Source of the DNA: Casuarius casuarius
Taxonomy: Eukaryota; Chordata; Aves; Casuariiformes; Casuariidae
NCBI GenBank assembly: GCA_003342895.1
Contig: PTFA01000276.1
Span: 823,632 to 887,631, forward strand
Direction: 5' to 3'
DNA length: 64,000 bases
Position 1 is the first letter of the stretch, and every line of letters starts with the position of its first letter. The notes under the pieces are model-generated. The model did not search any database. It saw nothing but the letters and a program-made list of their open reading frames with translations, and was not told the DNA's origin. The translations under genes and the position numbers were made by a program. Of the stretch, positions 52,001-62,480 are shown piece by piece.

Positions 52001-55000
52001 ACTTTGTGGAGGTACCTTCACAAATGTTTGAGAACTGGGTATGGGAAAAAGAACCACTACAACAAATGTCAAGACATTACAAAGATGAGAGCCATGTTGC
52101 AGACACTCTCCTTGAGAAACTTGCTGCCTCAAGACTGGCTAATACAGGTATCTTTCTCCCCTCTTCCTCCCCCAGTGTATAACTATGTATATATAGATAT
52201 ATAAAAATTTGTAGGAAATGGTCAAGATAATATCCTTTGTAAAACGTAACAGGCCAATTACACTTCTTCTGTGTGTATATTATCACTGTCAGTGCCATGA
52301 AGAATTAAGTGTGCACTACAATAAAAGAAGTTAAGTTCATTGGATGAATAATTCCTGGATTTATTAGCCTGTGTACAACCATTAGTAAAGGCTGTGATGA
52401 CAGATACTGCTACATGTAGGAATGGTAGCAGCTCTGGTTTTCCAGGCTATCCACAGGGCTAACATACTTTTCTGTTTCTCTCCATGTGATTTTTTTTTTC
52501 CTTAAACACCCAGCAACTTCGCTCATGTAAGATTGGTGGGACAGGGGTGTTACTTTTTCTTTTTTTTCTTTTTTTCCCCCCTTTCTTTTTTCAATTTTCT
52601 GGTAGCCCAGTGCAGACACTGTGCACTAGTACAGAAGCATCAGATTTTCTGCATGTGCCTTCTGCCTTTGATTTGCCCATGACACTTCACAGACATGGAA
52701 GTTGTTTGCAAGTTTACTGAGCATGCATAACACTGCTCATAAACACCCTAACTTCTTGAACCAGAACCCTAAGTCCATGTTTCCTACCTTCCTGTAGATA
52801 GATACACTGCCTCCCCAGCCTAAGGTCCAAGTTCCATTCTCTTTCCACGTCTCATACCACCTTACCTGTATCTCCACACCAAGACTGTAATCCCATACCA
52901 TTTCCCCTCATCCCATTATTATTCTGTCACTCTCACTCCTCTGACCCTATAGTCAAGACTTCCCTAAACTCATAGTCCTACCCATTTATGGTACAATTTA
53001 TCTCATCAGCCCACAGCAGTTTGCCTCATTCTGCTTCCCTGTCCTGAAATGAGAAGTGCCTGTTCTTGCTGGCTTGTACAGGCGTTGTGGCTGCATAAGC
53101 ATCTTGTCTGGGCAAAGGTTCATATCTTGTAGCTTCTTCAAAAAGCAGAGCCTAAAGCAGCAGCAGCAGCAGCAGTTGCTGCTTTTTGAAGCGTCTCAGG
53201 TAATAGCCTTTGATATGCTACCACCATCTGTGGAGGCTTGAATTAAATGGTATACTGAAAATGAGGACAACTGAGAGCATCATTTTAAATACTGAAATTT
53301 TATTTTAAAGTTTCTACTTTAATTTGATTTTAATCCACGAGGAAAATAAGGAAAAGATGGTGCTTGTAATGGCAATTTCTGCATTAAAAATATGCCTCTC
53401 TAAATTTCTGGAACTGAAGAATTCAAGAGAGAATAACAACACAACTCCAAGTTTTTTCCACAATTAAAATTCTAATAATTCAGGATGTGACTTGAGATCT
53501 TTGAATAAAAGGCACTAAAGAAACTCCAGCTACTTTGATGGTAATTAATTGAATGCTGTTATCCAACTAGGTCTTTTAACTCTCCGTCAGATTGTTTTGA
53601 GCAAGGTCGATCAGGCACTCCATACAAAGCCATTTGTTGACCCAGCAGATGAATATGCCAAAAACTGCATGGAGATTCTAGGAATACCTGCAACCCCAGG
53701 TATGTTACCATGAAACTTTTGTATGGCATATCCAAATGCTTTGACTGAACATACTTTACTTTTCCGATAATGCTTGTCATGGGCAGGGGGAAGGTTTTCA
53801 TAGAAGAATCTGGTTCATGGACCTGAAATGATTACTTTGAAACTTGGGATGATCTTAATGATCTCTTCATCCTAAGGAAGGTGAAGGTAAATGTAAAACT
53901 TAACCTTTTGCAGATTATATTTTGGAGTGATTTGACATGAACAGGGTCTGCATTAAATGTTCTGTCACATCTGCATCAGATGTGTAACTGGCCTAAAATG
54001 GGAAACAGGGTTTCCTTTATAGGCAGTGGAGTATAGCTGACACTTCTAGAGGCATACTCAGACCCTTTTGTTAGAAGTATCAGATCAGTTGATACAGATG
54101 CATTATTAAATCAAATGCAGTAATTTCTTTGTTGAATATAGTACTTCAGCTATAGAAAAAAATTAAGTACATTAATGTTAATATACTTTTTAAGGAACAA
54201 GCATGCCAGCTACTTTTGGACATCTGGCAGGTGGTTATGATGGCCAGTACTATGGATACCTGTGGAGTGAAGTGTTTTCCATGGACATTTTTTATAGCTG
54301 CTTTAAACAAGAGGGAATAATGAATCCAAAGGTAGGTGCTGAATAATTTTTACATAAGAATTTAGTTGCAGTTTATCTCTAAAACCAGATTTATTGCAAT
54401 CAGCATGATCCATAGGTTTAATGTCTCAAGTACTTCTACTGCATCTCTCAAATTCAGCAGAACAAAACAAGATGGTGTATAAGTAACTTTGTTGCTTTAG
54501 AAAACCATCTGGAAATTTCCAAGAGCCATTTAGATTTTAATGTAATTCTTACATAAGATCAAATATTTACAATTATTTTATGACTCTTAATACATATTTT
54601 CTGTGTTACTTTGACCAATGCCACCGCCTTTAATTTTTGTGCTGAGACCCATACTCTTCCACTGCAAGAGCAGATGCATGTTATTCTGCTGTGAAAGCTG
54701 TATGATAAAAGTGCTCTATTTCCATAATAGTACCTCAAGTGTATGCTGTTTTTATGTAGTTATTATTTAGAAAACTGGATTTATTTTGAGCTTCCTCTTT
54801 CACAGCACAGCATAACCCACTATTTTTTTGCTTCTTTAATTTTTCTCCCAAATGGCTTTCAAAGTTTAAATTGTTGATGGGTTCTAGATTTACTGATCTC
54901 TTTACCCCCGCGTAATCCTTTGACTGTTCTTGCCCTCAGCAGAAAGGAAGGTCAGTTAGTGGTGTCCTTAGTAGCCCTGCCAGTTCTGGTGATCTTTTGT

Positions 55001-57954
55001 GTTTTTCAGAGATGATAGTATTAGACCTGTGACTGGGAATGCTGCAGCTCTATCATGGGAAAGATCTTTTGGTGTTCCTGCCCCCCTCACTCATCTTCTG
55101 GAGTTCAGCAGCCAGCACTAGCTCTTCCTTCCCTCTATCCAGTAACTGTATACAGGGAGAAGTGGAGGAGAGAGTAGAAAGTGCTTGACTTCCCTGTTCC
55201 TCTCCTGGAATTTGCCCTCATTCCTCTCTTTCTTTATCACAGCAACCAAAACTACTAGAAACAAAACAAGATTAAACCTTGACCTGGACAAAGAGAGGAG
55301 TCCCAAGAGGAGATGGGGTAGGGGCCAGATGACCGGGGTAGTGATGAGGCCAATGAGTGTTGTGGGAAAAGGGGTTTTATGAGGAAGGAAGCAAACTGAA
55401 GAGTTTGAGTAGAGGTGACACAACATTTGGAGGTCAAGGTTGGTTTGGAAGTTCGAGGGATTCATGACAGGCACATGTGAGGGTAAAGCACTCTTGCTTG
55501 TTAGACCAAACTATCGTATCCCAGTAATTTGAGAAATGTTGTCATTCATAGAGGAGGAAAGAAGAAATGGCAAGTTAAATAAGAGAACAGAATAACTTTT
55601 AAGAAAAACTGCTCTTGATACAGATGTTAAAAAAAGATATTTTGGGAGGAGTTAAGCTTAATATCTTTTGAGCTGCTTGCAGTTGGGAGAGGTGGAGTAG
55701 GATGCCGGTGCTGGGCCTGTGGGACTTAGCATCACTTTTCTGTTCTGGCATGCGCACGCGTGCACGCACACCCCCCTCCAGTGTCATCACAGACCTTTTT
55801 CCTGTTATCTTCACTCCTTTCCCTCAAAACTCTTTTCTGAATGATCATGTAGTCAAAACCCTAAGCTGCGTTTTCCAGAATTGCTCTGTGACCTTTACTT
55901 CTCCCTAGAGATTAAAGTGCCCTTTATTCTGTTTTTCTGTAGGTTTTTGTTTTCTTTCTCTGTCTTTGTATGGGAGGCTTTGAGAATAATTTAATCATGC
56001 TATGAGCAAGTGGATGTTTACTATGCTTCAGCTGAAAGGCTACTGGTGCCTCTTTTAATGCGAAGCCTGCTGTCCCGGCTAAGAAGCGAGGAAGAAAAAT
56101 GGTTATTCTAGTGTGTATACCATGTGTATGTGTGTGTGTGTCTGTCTGTCTCTCACACACACGCAGACAGACACACAGACAGACACACACACCCTCTCTC
56201 TCCCTTGCCCTCTGCTTGGGTGCTCATGTAGGTCCCTCTTCAGAGCAATACAATCTTCTCCAATCAGTTATCTTTTACTTCCATTCCCTGTAAGCACAAT
56301 ACAGTTCCCCAAGATGGGTCAAATAATCTTTTATAAACAAATACTAGATACCAGTATGATGGCACAAGTAATTTTTTGTAAAAAATACTAGATACCAGTA
56401 TGTTGTTTTTCTATTTATTCATATTTCATTGTATTTAGATTTAGACTAGTTTTCAGAACAGCAGGAAAGGAAAACAGTTATGGTATCATGACTAGGGTTT
56501 TTGAAATTTGGCTTACCTCTTCCTGTTAGAATAAAACCTCTCTTCCTGTTTTGAGCAACAGATATAGAAACTAGTTTGAGGCTGTATCTATAACAATTCT
56601 TTAGCAAACACTTAACTCTGTACCTTCCTCAGCTGTCAAACTCCTCAATTCAAGTGCATTGTCTGAAGTTGTCTCTGGTCTCCCTAGAACTGGGTGATGT
56701 GCTGTCTCTGTAGAGAAGGACTTGTTTCACCGACACCAAAGATTCAGTTTTACTCAGATAATTAAGAGGAACAATTTCTTCATCTGTGCTAACGTTCAGG
56801 CAGCTGACACAATCAGCAAAATATAAGCAACGCTGAAGTGATTTTTTGTTTCATTTTAGTTTTTCCAGCTGTTCATTGTGATGATGCAACTGGTAATGCA
56901 ATTAAGTCTTGGAAGTCCATTAGCTAAAAGGACCTACACTTGTTTTGCAGTACAGCTGTCAGGAAGCTGTGTAGTCCTATAATCTCATACCTTTGAGGTG
57001 GAGGAAGTATATAGGTGTATATACAATGACTAAAAAGAAAAACTTTGTTTTCTTCAATGTAAAAAATAAAAGTATTTAGGACTTCTGTCTGCAAAATAAT
57101 ATTTTCTCATTGATATTCATGTCTTACAGGCCCAAAATACTTCAGGTACATTCTTTGAAGTATGACTTCTTGTTAAGAAAGCCCTTATATTTTACTGTTG
57201 TCTCAGAAGCTCTTGATTCATTCTTTTTAAAGACACTCATTCCTTCTAAAGTAATGTTTCTTCCTGTAAATGTAAAATATGAGTTGAGTTTCCATTACTT
57301 TAAGATACTTTGATAGGGAAGTTAGATATGTTTACACATATAATATGTGTATATGTGCCATGTCATTCCACAGTGCTATATATAGAAGAACTATCATCTG
57401 TTGTCCAAAGAGACAACAGAGAAACTATGAAATTATTAAAAGAGTATGGATGTTAGGTTCCCTTTTGCTGGCTGTCAGTCACAGGGATAATCCATTACTG
57501 AAGATTGTGTGGAGATTGTGGGTGTGAGCTACACCTGGAACATCTGCCAGAAACTGGGCACGTTATGTGATTATAACTTCCAAAACTGTAGAATCACAAG
57601 AAAAAGTATTCCTCTTAGAGAATAGGTTAAACTTCTGCTGTCTTGAGCCTTCCAGCGGATCTCAATTATACTTGTGGTATATTCTGGATTTGGTTTTAAG
57701 TGCATCTGGAAGGAGAGAAGCTGTTTTATCTTCTGTAGGTTTTTAGATACACAACAAATACAGAGAAGAGGCAATTTGCAAGATGAGAAATACTAACATT
57801 CTGTTTTACCTTTTATCAGGCTGGGATGAAATACAGAAACCTTATTTTGAAACCTGGAGGATCTTTGGATGGGATGGATATGCTTCAAAATTTCTTGGAG
57901 CGTAAACCAAGCCAGAGAGCTTTCCTATTGAGTAAGGGATTGTGTGTTCAGTAA
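30817..57954 (+). CDS. NLN: NLN, neurolysin (oligopeptidase M), lacking exon 1
   Basis: Neurolysin is a zinc endopeptidase of family M3 that cuts short peptides such as neurotensin (family knowledge). It occurs in mitochondria and cytosol. Coding segments: 30817-31073, 33531-33679, 39793-39900, 41337-41439, 42175-42335, 43705-43840, 46980-47346, 48720-48921, 51961-52147, 53571-53699, 54195-54331, 57820-57954. All are bounded by AG/GT and all join in frame, giving 689 codons plus one base to TAA. Mammalian neurolysin is ~704 aa, so only about 14-15 residues are missing. The zinc site is HEFGH (codons 48883-48897), with the third ligand Glu at 52009-52011, 29 residues after the first His as in neurolysin. 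The Gly/Tyr-rich substrate loop [20 protein letters not shown] is in exon 12. Thimet oligopeptidase (THOP1) is the close alternative, but the exon 2 leader and wording such as GKRNGLHLP favour NLN. The reading frame is intact. Confidence 0.96.
31074..33530 (+). other. NLN: NLN intron 2
   Basis: An intron with A-runs (A18 at 32686-32703 and A12 near 31813). No RNA gene or repeat family is recognised. Confidence 0.9.
33531..33679 (+). CDS. NLN: NLN exon 3
   Basis: It encodes [20 protein letters not shown] (Val shared with exon 2) and continues to [10 protein letters not shown]. The acceptor is TTTAAACAG and the donor GTAAAT. It ends in phase 0. Confidence 0.95.
33995..34075 (+). ncRNA. Pre-miRNA-sized hairpin candidate in NLN intron 3
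   Basis: Arms 33995-34018 and 34052-34075 are complementary at 21 of 24 positions, with one 3-nt internal mismatch (AGA against TAG sense). Five further A-U or G-U pairs (34019-34023 with 34047-34051) would extend the stem to 29 positions with a 23-nt loop. The total of 81 nt, the intronic sense position and the single hairpin fit a pre-miRNA. A short inverted-repeat transposon remnant is the alternative. I do not recognise a known miRNA seed here. Confidence 0.4.
34884..34897. repeat. 14-bp perfect palindrome
   Basis: TACACGTACGTGTA reads the same on both strands and contains two ACGT cores. It is short and may be chance. Confidence 0.6.
39793..39900 (+). CDS. NLN: NLN exon 4
   Basis: A 36-codon phase-0 exon encoding [20 protein letters not shown] followed by [16 protein letters not shown]. 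The acceptor is CATTTCAG and the donor GTAAGT. Confidence 0.96.
39901..41336 (+). other. NLN: NLN intron 4
   Basis: An AT-rich 1.4-kb intron. Apart from a small tandem GAAATGTTTT repeat near 41131, nothing is seen. Confidence 0.9.
41337..41439 (+). CDS. NLN: NLN exon 5
   Basis: It encodes [20 protein letters not shown] followed by [14 protein letters not shown] and the first base of the next codon. The acceptor is ATTTAG and the donor GTAAGT. Confidence 0.96.
41440..42174 (+). other. NLN: NLN intron 5
   Basis: A 735-bp intron. No internal feature is recognised. Confidence 0.92.
42175..42335 (+). CDS. NLN: NLN exon 6
   Basis: It encodes [20 protein letters not shown] and continues through [12 protein letters not shown] to FNTRCKE. 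The acceptor is CCACAG. Another AG lies three bases further, so use of the second site would drop one codon. The donor is GTACCT. It ends in phase 0. Confidence 0.94.
42336..43704 (+). other. NLN: NLN intron 6
   Basis: A 1.4-kb intron with a T-run/A-run pair near 42751-42769. Open frames at 42386-42664 and 43014-43351 have no recognisable content. Confidence 0.92.
43705..43840 (+). CDS. NLN: NLN exon 7
   Basis: It encodes [20 protein letters not shown] and continues through [17 protein letters not shown] to TAFL. The acceptor is ATTTTAG and the donor GTTTGT. The final G begins an Asp codon. Confidence 0.96.
43841..46979 (+). other. NLN: NLN intron 7
   Basis: A 3.1-kb AT-rich intron. No repeats or RNA genes are recognised. 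Confidence 0.92.
46980..47346 (+). CDS. NLN: NLN exon 8 (largest coding exon)
   Basis: A 367-bp exon beginning [20 protein letters not shown]. It continues through [20 protein letters not shown] and [20 protein letters not shown] and ends in GQFYLDLYP. The acceptor is GTTTTAG and the donor GTAATT. It forms the hinge-side helices of the M3 fold. Confidence 0.97.
47347..48719 (+). other. NLN: NLN intron 8
   Basis: A 1.4-kb intron containing an antisense CR1-type reverse transcriptase fragment at about 47760-48110. Confidence 0.92.
47760..48110 (-). mobile_element. CR1/L3-type LINE reverse transcriptase fragment, antisense to NLN
   Basis: On the minus strand, 47924-47863 translates as [20 protein letters not shown]. 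This aligns with the conserved VPQGSVLGPxLFNIFINDLD block of CR1 reverse transcriptases. About 48000-48090, also minus, resembles the upstream CR1 segment coding for KNKSCQTNL-like sequence (TCTAGCTGAGAACAAATCAC). The distance between the two blocks is shorter than in a complete element, suggesting an internal deletion. The frame is broken. Confidence 0.72.
48720..48921 (+). CDS. NLN: NLN exon 9 (zinc-binding HEFGH motif)
   Basis: It encodes [20 protein letters not shown], then [15 protein letters not shown] and [20 protein letters not shown]. The HExxH helix, with both zinc-binding His and the catalytic Glu, lies at 48883-48897. The acceptor is TTGTACAG and the donor GTTAGT. It ends in phase 0 after CAQ. 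Confidence 0.98.
48922..51960 (+). other. NLN: NLN intron 9
   Basis: A 3.0-kb intron between the two zinc-ligand exons. It contains only simple repeats: (CAAA)n near 49278, (TTTTG)n near 50398 and TA/CA at 51444-51472. Confidence 0.9.
51444..51472. repeat. TA/CA simple repeat
   Basis: A short TATATATA-CACACACA-CCCCACACAC tract in NLN intron 9. Confidence 0.85.
51961..52147 (+). CDS. NLN: NLN exon 10 (third zinc ligand)
   Basis: It encodes [20 protein letters not shown], then [20 protein letters not shown] and continues to SRLANT. The Glu at 52009-52011 is the expected third zinc ligand. The acceptor is TCTTCTAG and the donor GTATCT. Confidence 0.97.
52148..53570 (+). other. NLN: NLN intron 10
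   Basis: A 1.4-kb intron. T/C-rich at 52490-52600, C-rich at 52790-52960, and a CAG repeat framed by an inverted repeat at 53136-53191. Confidence 0.9.
53136..53191. repeat. (CAG)6 inside a 13-bp perfect inverted repeat
   Basis: CTTCAAAAAGCAG at 53136-53148 is the exact reverse complement of 53179-53191, and six CAG units (53158-53175) lie in the loop. The whole can fold as a hairpin. Confidence 0.85.
53571..53699 (+). CDS. NLN: NLN exon 11
   Basis: It encodes [20 protein letters not shown] followed by [20 protein letters not shown] and ATP. The acceptor is CCAACTAG and the donor GTATGT. Confidence 0.96.
53700..54194 (+). other. NLN: NLN intron 11
   Basis: A 495-bp intron. No internal feature is seen. 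Confidence 0.93.
54195..54331 (+). CDS. NLN: NLN exon 12 (substrate-binding Gly/Tyr loop)
   Basis: It encodes [20 protein letters not shown], then [20 protein letters not shown] and GIMNPK. The His and Tyr residues of this loop contact substrate in M3 peptidases (family knowledge). The acceptor is TTTTTAAG and the donor GTAGGT. Confidence 0.97.
55748..55771. repeat. CpG-rich alternating purine-pyrimidine tract
   Basis: 24 nt of strictly alternating purine and pyrimidine, rich in GC and CG steps, the composition most prone to Z-DNA. Confidence 0.75.
56122..56206. repeat. Compound microsatellite with mirror-complementary halves
   Basis: A TG then TCTG repeat is followed by CA, CAGA and CA repeats. 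56132-56148 and 56176-56192 are perfect 17-bp inverted arms. It ends in a CT run. Confidence 0.9.
56339..56402. repeat. 20-bp direct repeat, 44-bp period
   Basis: AAATACTAGATACCAGTATG occurs at 56339-56358 and again at 56383-56402. The unit has short ATACT/AGTAT inverted ends. Confidence 0.85.
57820..57954 (+). CDS. NLN: NLN exon 13 (C-terminus and stop)
   Basis: It encodes [20 protein letters not shown], then [20 protein letters not shown] and LCVQ before TAA at 57952-57954. The acceptor is TTATCAG. C-terminal length matches the family. Confidence 0.97.
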   Translation, partial: AGMKYRNLILKPGGSLDGMDMLQNFLERKPSQRAFLLSKGLCVQ

Positions 57955-58311
57955 AACTATGGTTCCTTTGTAATGGCATATGATTATGAAATGAGCTGGA
58001 AATGTCAGTGTATTTCACACCTTATGTATCATTCTAGGTCACTTGGGTCACATTTCGATCTTTTTTTTTAATTGTAAAAATAATGTGACTTTTTAATTGC
58101 AAAGGGCTACAAAATTCAACACATTGGAAAAAATTCTGAGATGTGCAGAAGCTGATAAATTTGGATGGTAATTTATTTGTGAATTGTTATGAAATAATCA
58201 ATATGGGGAGTTGCTGCCCTCTCTCTCTTTTAATAGATGCATTTAAACTGTGTCTTGTGATTGAATTTTAAACTTGGGGGGAGGAGGAGGAAGGGCACTA
58301 CCAGCAATAAA
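57955..58311 (+). other. NLN: NLN 3' UTR, proximal part
   Basis: Sequence from the stop codon to the first good polyadenylation signal. The true 3' end may be further downstream. Confidence 0.5.
58306..58311 (+). terminator. NLN: Candidate NLN polyadenylation signal AATAAA
   Basis: AATAAA about 350 nt after the stop, followed some 55 nt later by a GU-rich stretch (58364-58376), the usual downstream element. Other AATAAA copies at 59039, 60969 and 61463 could serve longer forms. Confidence 0.4.
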
Positions 58312-61300
58312 AGAAATAGATGCATTTTTATTCTGTATTCTTCTATGGTATTGATGGCTTACAAATGTGTGTGTGGGAGAGAAGGTGCATTTGCTTTCAT
58401 CGTGATTTGGGCTCAGTCTAGCTTCCCGACAAATTTCAAGACTGAGCCTTCTCCCAAACAGCTTTACAGCTGAGATATTTGTGTGATACCTTTATATTTC
58501 GTTCTGATGCATGTTAAATTATTGTATTGTTTATGAAATTATACTATATAACTAAAAACAAAAAATAAGACTAATGTGAACTACCCTTTTATTCCCTTCA
58601 TTGAGGAGAAACAGGCAAAATCTATGAGCCTGGCAGTTCTCCCACTACTTTTTTATTTTTTGTTGATGATCACTAGTCAGATCTTTGTTTTCCAAATTAT
58701 ACCAACGGCGGCAATTGCTAACAAGTCATACTTGAACAATTATAATGGTTTTAGTTGATTTGTGAAGTATTTTGAAAAAAATATGCATGCACACACACAC
58801 GTGCACATGCACACATACGTATAAAGGAGAAGAGGAAGAATAAGTCCTCTGTGTGAATGGTAAAAGTCAGTCCAGGATTTTTACTGGTCCTATCCAGTGT
58901 GGTGTGCAGAGGCGTCACAAAAAAAGCTTCAGAGATTTCATGATTTCAGCTGTTTGAGTGTGAAAGTAACCTAGGAGTTATTTTGCAGCTTTTCTGAAAG
59001 ATCAGCAGAAATGTCTTACAAGCCAATTCTACATCCCAAATAAAACTGCTGATCCAAGTGCACTATTTCTGTCTTCAGATATCATACCTTGTTTTGGTAT
59101 TACAATGTTCGTATGAACAAAACTTTCATTTGGTTACCAGTTTGCATTTCTTAGACATTTCAGCCATAGCTGTAAATATGGTTGGTATTTTATTTGTTGG
59201 TTCAACCACAAAATAAGAAAATGTGCCTGGTCAACTCAAAAGACTTCTTCCTCTTTTTCTAGTGGAAGAAAACCAAAAGCATTCACTTGAGGTCAAATCT
59301 CTGTGTTTCAGGGAAAGAAACCCTGTGAATCTTAAGCTGAAACTTTTTTTTTATTTAAGGCATTTCAACTGAGAGGGGGAAGAAAAAGATTGTATTCGTT
59401 TCCACTTGAGTTTTTGTTCCAAAATGGAAAATTTGACAGGACTTATTTTCGAACTACACTGGTTACAAATGTGAGGAAACTTTAAAAGTTTATAGCCAAA
59501 ATATATAAACTATTTAGTTTTATCACAGAACATAAGTAAATGAATTCTAACTCTCATAGTCAGTTACAGTTTTAGACCCCAGTTATGCTGCGGTCATGAA
59601 AATATGATATATGAAAGTCACATAAGTGAGAACCTCTTGAACAGTAAGTATTCAAAAGAACAACTATAGAGAAAAGGTCAGGAGACTGATTCTTTGTACA
59701 GAATGGATGCAAGATTATCATAAAAGCTACGTTAAAAGCCTACATTAATTTCTGTTACATTCTGACTGGATTTGGAAGTATTTTGCTTGCTTGCTTTTTA
59801 AACAGCTATTTAAATTATTGTGATCCTGTCTTGTCAAAGAGTTTTTTTCTATTCATACCGTGATGGTAGTTTTGATGAACTAAAATGTTGCAAAAAGCTG
59901 CTAAGCAGTACTTTCCAGAAATGAATCTTCAAATCTAAGCAATGGAAGTTTTATCAAGAAGCAAAATGTAGTATTTCTTTTACAGCTGGTAGGCAGATTT
60001 CCACATGAGGGAGACCTTCCTCTGCATAAACCAGAAGTCTCAGGTTAAACTAGATAATTGCAAATGCAGTAATCATAAACAAAAATATGTCATGATAATA
60101 TTTAAAAGTTAGGCTTAGGACAGTACTGATGGTAACGATTATAATTTAATTGACTGGCTCTTCCTTTTTCAGCTCTTTAGAGTATGCATGTTATGCAGTA
60201 AATTGTAACTGAGATAAACTGCAGGAAAATGCCTAGTATTATATGTATATGTATGTGAAAATGCCTACATGAATGTATAGACTTGCATTGTCATCAGCTG
60301 GATATCCTTGTGTGTGGGGAGAAGTGAAACGTAAACCATGTTGTGCCCCACAAATGTGTGTTATGATCTATACTCGTCCCAAAGGATAGAAAGCATTTTT
60401 TGCAATTAGTTTTTATCAAAGCCAGCTCCCTCAGTCTGCATCAGACAGTAACTAAGTCAGATAATCTATGCCTAAAACTGCACTCAAGGCAGAAGGTTAA
60501 CGGGTAACATTGTGAGGTGCTTCTGAAACATCTAATGTGGTAACACATCAAACTTGTCTGCTGATTTTTATATCAGCTTCTTGGAGTTCTCATTTCTTAT
60601 TGCAAAGACCTGATCTTGGAATGAAAAAGATAACCAGGATAAAGACATCTTTTCTGTTCTTGCAGTGAAACTTTCCATTGTAGGCATGAAGCTTGTCTAT
60701 ATAGGAAACAAGCTTATTCTGACACTGTTCCAAGGCTGTGAAATAAAATGCCCCAAGAAAATAGGGAAATGTTATCATAATCTTATGTTTTAGAAACAAG
60801 AGCTAATTGCCTTGACACTGCACAGAAACAATCATACTCGTTCAAACATGCCGAAAGGTAGGTACCTGGCAAACACAGCCTATTTCAGAGTTTCTAAACC
60901 CATGCTTCAATTCAAATTCAAAACTTCTAAAACTTCTATTTATTCCAACCCAACTTTATGTTCACTGTAATAAAGAAATGAAAAAGTTGTTTTAATTTGT
61001 AATCTTAGTCTGGAGTAAACTGTTGCCTTCTCAAGTTAATATATTATTTCTTTATAATTCCATTGTATTTAGGATTCATTTTTTCCTGCACCAAAAACTC
61101 AAATTGGACTTTGGCTGACTTCACAACAAAAGCTTCAAATGAAAGGGAAAGGATAAAATTGGACACTCAACAGAGGGGTAACTCGGGAAGTGGTTAACAG
61201 CTAATGGCTTTCCAGACATTCTGCTCCTCCACTGCAAAAGATGGAATGGGTTGGGCATGAGATGGCTAGATGATGGTCTCAGCAGTCCCTACTGCTGGTC

Positions 61301-62480
61301 AGCTGATGTAGGTCCAGCATGTAGGCTGCCTCTGGATTGCTTGCAAGCCATATGGCCCAACCTGAATGGTAAAAAGGCTGAAGGAAAGGTTTAAATTTTG
61401 TTGTAACTGAAGAAAGTCTTGAACTTCTCTGAGCCTTGGAGACTCAGTTAATATGCTGACTCAATAAAGGGAACTGTAAGGCTTAGAGTCCGTGTTTGTA
61501 GAGATCAAATGGAATATTTGCTCTGACACTTGAGCTTCTAATGCTATTACAATTAGTTTTCCTGTGCAAATAGTTCTGTTGTATATTAGTGTGTAATATA
61601 ACGTGCATTTTGGGGGAGAGGAACCAAAACCTTGCTCATTTTAATCAGTAATCAGGGTCAGCCAACTGCTGATCTTGTTTTTCACACAATTGTATTAAAC
61701 ACTGTTTTAATAGATTATCAGGCAGCAAATAATTCTAATGTTTACAGTCATTTGGTGTCAGAGAAGTAAAATTACTGCAAGAAATGAATCACAAGGTCAA
61801 GTTATGTTTCCCCTCTGAAAAATGAAACCATTTCCAAATGCATTTGAAAATGTTGGGTAGTAGATTCCTGGAGGGGTTTTCCAGAAGCACAGAGTTGGTT
61901 GCACCGGGAGTGGTAAGGACAGAGCTGGCAGCTGGAGATGGGGTGAGTGGGAGTTGCATGTCTGGAGGTGTGGAGGACTGAACCAGTTACTGGAGGGATT
62001 AGGGAGGTTAGATGTCAGGAGTAAGGTTATGTGGTAGCTCATGTCAAAGGAAAAGGGAGGAAAGCAGTAGGTGGAAGGATGAAGTTGGAGTGGGGTATTT
62101 TCACAATGGCTGTAGAAGAGTTGGGGTGAATGTCAGGGTTAAAAATAGCAAGGAAAAAAGACAGTATCTCTGTGCATACTGATTTATGAAAAGCTACTGA
62201 ATGCTTTTTATTACTTTACAAATTAAAAACAACACATGCTCATATTTATCTCTGGATAGCTATAGATCCTTATCTTTTCATTAACATGTCAAGAAACATG
62301 AGATTATGCACAGCATATTGCTTGAATACTTCTGCTTCTTCCTGGCATCTGGATATTATTTCTTTTTTCACCATCGTGTACTTTATGAATATATGTTAAA
62401 TAATATTTTCCCGTTGTAGAAATAAAAAATATGATGTTATGGGGGAAATTCAGTTTATGGGGCTGGCAGTCCCATATACC
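58312..62480 (+). other. NLN distal 3' UTR or intergenic sequence
   Basis: No coding content is recognised. It holds the alternating tract at 58781-58823, further AATAAA signals and a purine-rich stretch at about 61840-62150. If gene order matches human, ERBIN would be the next gene to the right, beyond this window (inference). Confidence 0.6.
58781..58823. repeat. 43-nt perfect alternating purine-pyrimidine tract
   Basis: Every step from 58781 to 58823 alternates purine and pyrimidine, mixing CA, GC, AT and CG steps (ATGCATGC, CACACACA, CGTGCACATG and similar). It is a strong Z-DNA-type sequence near the NLN 3' end. Confidence 0.85.

Larger units (their letters stand above)
54332..57819 (+). 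other. NLN: NLN intron 12
   Basis: A 3.5-kb intron with a purine-rich part (about 55130-55460), a CpG-rich alternating tract (55748-55771), a compound microsatellite (56122-56206) and a 20-bp direct repeat (56339-56402). No genes are seen. Confidence 0.92.
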
